Assembly: GCF_022810305.1 (NCBI RefSeq)
Contig: NZ_JALGQH010000011.1
Span: 1-64,000, forward strand
DNA: 64,000 nucleotides
Origin: Rhodococcus sp. ARC_M6
GTDB lineage: Bacteria > Actinomycetota > Actinomycetes > Mycobacteriales > Mycobacteriaceae
Direction of reading: 5' to 3'
This document shows, piece by piece, positions 62,403-64,000 of this stretch. Position numbers and translations under genes: made by a program. The stretch's first letter is position 1; every line of letters starts with the position of its first letter. The notes beneath the pieces are model-generated. The model was not told where the DNA came from. It ran no database searches and was given only the letters and a program-made list of their open reading frames with translations.

Positions 62403-63380
62403 ATGTTGTTGCCTGAAACTGCGGCGCTGCTGGAATTGAGGCTGGCGGTGCGGGCGTGGCTGCGGCTGTATCGACCGCAGGGTTCGGTATGTGTGGGGTT
62501 GTCGGGTGGTGCAGATTCGCTTGCTCTGACGGCGGCTGCCGTGGCCGAGGCGGAGTCGGTTGACGCGGTGATCATCGACCATCGCCTGCAGGAGGGTTCG
62601 GGCGATGTCGCTCGCGCTGCCGCAGATCAGGCCCGGGCATTGGGAGTTAGATCGGTCCAGGTGCTGGCAGTCGACGTGGATGGCCGTGGAAGCCTCGAGG
62701 CGGCAGCACGTGATGCGCGCTACCGGGCCCTGGACAGCGCCAGGGGAGACTTGCCGGTCCTTCTCGGGCACACTCTCGACGATCAGGCAGAAACGGTGCT
62801 CCTTGGGCTTGCCCGGGGATCCGGTGGACGTTCTATTCAGGGAATGCAGGCATTCGACGATCCGTGGGGACGCCCACTGCTCGGTGTGCGACGGTCGGTG
62901 ACCCGAGCAGCGTGCGTCGACCTGTCGATCACTCCCTGGGAAGACCCACACAACACCAACGACGAGTTCACTCGAGTCCGGTTGCGGCACGAGGCCCTGC
63001 CGCTTCTCGAAGAGATCCTCGGCGGCGGCGTTGCCGAGGCACTGGCTCGCACCGCAGCGCAGTTGCGTGACGACGGAGAGGTCCTCGACGAACATGCCGC
63101 GACGGTTCTTGGACACGTTGTCGTCGACGGGGGAGTGGAAGTCGCCACACTCGCGGATTCGGCGAGTGCGATCCGGCGACGCGCCCTTCGGAGTTGGCTT
63201 CGCGATCGTGGCGCAAAAGCATTGACGGACAAGCAGTTACGTGCCGTCGACGCACTGGTTACCGATTGGCGTGGGCAAGGTGGTGTCGCGATCGGCGGCG
63301 GAACCCCGGAGGCGAGGTTGGTGGTGGTCCGTCGACGTGGCAGGCTGATCGTCGGATTAGAAGACCGACGAAGGGTTTGA
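62403..63380 (+). CDS. tilS: tRNA(Ile)-lysidine synthase
   Basis: 325 residues from ATG 62403, directly after the protease stop. The PP-loop ATPase motif is SGGADS (34-39), followed by IIDHRLQEGSGDVARAAADQ, ARDARYRALD and LGHTLDDQAETVLLGLARGS. It modifies C34 of the AUA-reading tRNA(Ile) with lysine and ATP. The length fits the short actinobacterial TilS. The gene precedes hpt, as in most bacteria. Confidence 0.94.
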   Translation: MLLPETAALLELRLAVRAWLRLYRPQGSVCVGLSGGADSLALTAAAVAEAESVDAVIIDHRLQEGSGDVARAAADQARALGVRSVQVLAVDVDGRGSLEAAARDARYRALDSARGDLPVLLGHTLDDQAETVLLGLARGSGGRSIQGMQAFDDPWGRPLLGVRRSVTRAACVDLSITPWEDPHNTNDEFTRVRLRHEALPLLEEILGGGVAEALARTAAQLRDDGEVLDEHAATVLGHVVVDGGVEVATLADSASAIRRRALRSWLRDRGAKALTDKQLRAVDALVTDWRGQGGVAIGGGTPEARLVVVRRRGRLIVGLEDRRRV

Positions 63381-63383
63381 CGC

Positions 63384-63938
63384 GTGTACGAGGGTGACAT
63401 CGCATCGGTATTGATCTCGGAAGACCAGATTCGCCAGCGAACGGCAGAACTGGCTGAGGAGATTGCCAAGCGCTACCCGGTCGGTGCACCCGAGGGTGAC
63501 CTGCTGTTGATCGGTGTCCTCAAGGGCGCTGTTTTCTTCATGACGGACTTCGCGAGGGCCCTGCCGATTCCGTCCCAGATGGAGTTCATGGCCGTCAGCT
63601 CCTACGGTTCCTCGACCTCCTCTTCGGGTGTTGTGCGCATCCTCAAGGACCTCGACAAGGACATCGCCGGCCGTCACGTGCTGATCGTCGAGGACATCAT
63701 CGACTCCGGTCTCACACTCTCGTGGTTGATGCGCAACCTCAAGACCCGCAACCCCGCTTCGCTCGAGGTTGTCACGCTGCTCCGCAAGCCTGACGCCGTG
63801 AAGATCGACGTCGACGTGCGCGACGTCGGGTTCGACATCCCCAACGAATTTGTTGTCGGATACGGCCTCGATTACGCCGAGCGTTACCGCGATCTGCCGT
63901 ACATCGGTCTGCTCGATCCCGAGGTTTACGGCGGCTGA
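63384..63938 (+). CDS. hpt: hypoxanthine phosphoribosyltransferase
   Basis: 184 residues from GTG 63384, three bases after the tilS stop. PRTase motifs: [39 protein letters not shown] and the PRPP loop [15 protein letters not shown], with the C-terminal [19 protein letters not shown] typical of HPRT. It salvages hypoxanthine and guanine. The usual next gene, ftsH, would begin just beyond the window. Confidence 0.95.
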   Translation: MYEGDIASVLISEDQIRQRTAELAEEIAKRYPVGAPEGDLLLIGVLKGAVFFMTDFARALPIPSQMEFMAVSSYGSSTSSSGVVRILKDLDKDIAGRHVLIVEDIIDSGLTLSWLMRNLKTRNPASLEVVTLLRKPDAVKIDVDVRDVGFDIPNEFVVGYGLDYAERYRDLPYIGLLDPEVYGG

Positions 63939-64000
63939 GGCTGCTCACTCGGTAACACCTTCGCCTCTGGGGGCGACTTTCTCGGTGCCTGCGCTCAATT

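Overview
The window looks like chromosomal DNA of a high-GC actinobacterium of the Rhodococcus type (R. erythropolis/R. qingshengii-like). This rests on gene content: a Corynebacteriales-style CueP lipoprotein, a SAM-IV riboswitch, an extended actinobacterial ter locus, a DUF2342 protease followed by tilS-hpt, and frequent GTG/TTG starts. The species name is inference. No CRISPR array, prophage, insertion sequence or tRNA gene was seen; the only structural RNAs are the 3' end of a 5S rRNA at the left edge and one riboswitch.

Layout. 1-113: end of an rRNA operon with its terminator. 155-7081: MocR regulator divergent from an AhpD-like protein, an orphan class F sortase domain, an SDR enzyme with a degenerate active site, a GntR-MFS pair. 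5753-12934: a Pls-type (epsilon-poly-lysine-synthetase-like) membrane NRPS overlapping an M1 aminopeptidase gene, then a BCCT transporter; the NRPS and BCCT genes share a bipartite upstream element. 13360-20675: small genes, a SAM-IV-controlled class V aminotransferase, a PaaX regulator divergent from a hydrolase, a frameshifted saccharopine-dehydrogenase-like pseudogene and CueP. 21043-33801: a nitrogen-catabolism block with an agmatinase-family ureohydrolase, XRE-cupin regulator, nitrilase-family amidase, amino acid 2-monooxygenase, NAD-glutamate dehydrogenase, PucR regulator, GabT and GabD. Together these could run an arginine (or lysine) oxygenase route to GABA (or 5-aminovalerate) and on to succinate (or glutarate). 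33877-36774: flavin reductase, YbaK deacylase, and a membrane protein divergent from its TetR repressor.

36791-40288 holds a nuclease-gene remnant and three tandem secreted paralogues carrying 0, 1 and 2 Ig-like domains. 40388-55284 is a large ter (tellurium/stress) locus: four genes encoding TerD domains, one fused to a PD-(D/E)XK nuclease-like domain, a DUF475/TerC-like membrane protein, TerB, and the HpcH-PRTase/TRSP-PRTase/StiP-HAD module thought to make a nucleoside-like metabolite. 55350-63938 holds housekeeping and metabolic genes: OHCU decarboxylase, an APC permease whose N-terminus appears to need a -1 frameshift at a canonical slippery heptamer, crotonase, ppa, dacB, a DUF2342 protease, tilS and hpt.

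The items most worth checking are the frameshift site, the oxygenase pathway block, the Pls/M1 operon with its shared upstream element, the TerD-nuclease fusion, and the 0/1/2 Ig-domain ladder.
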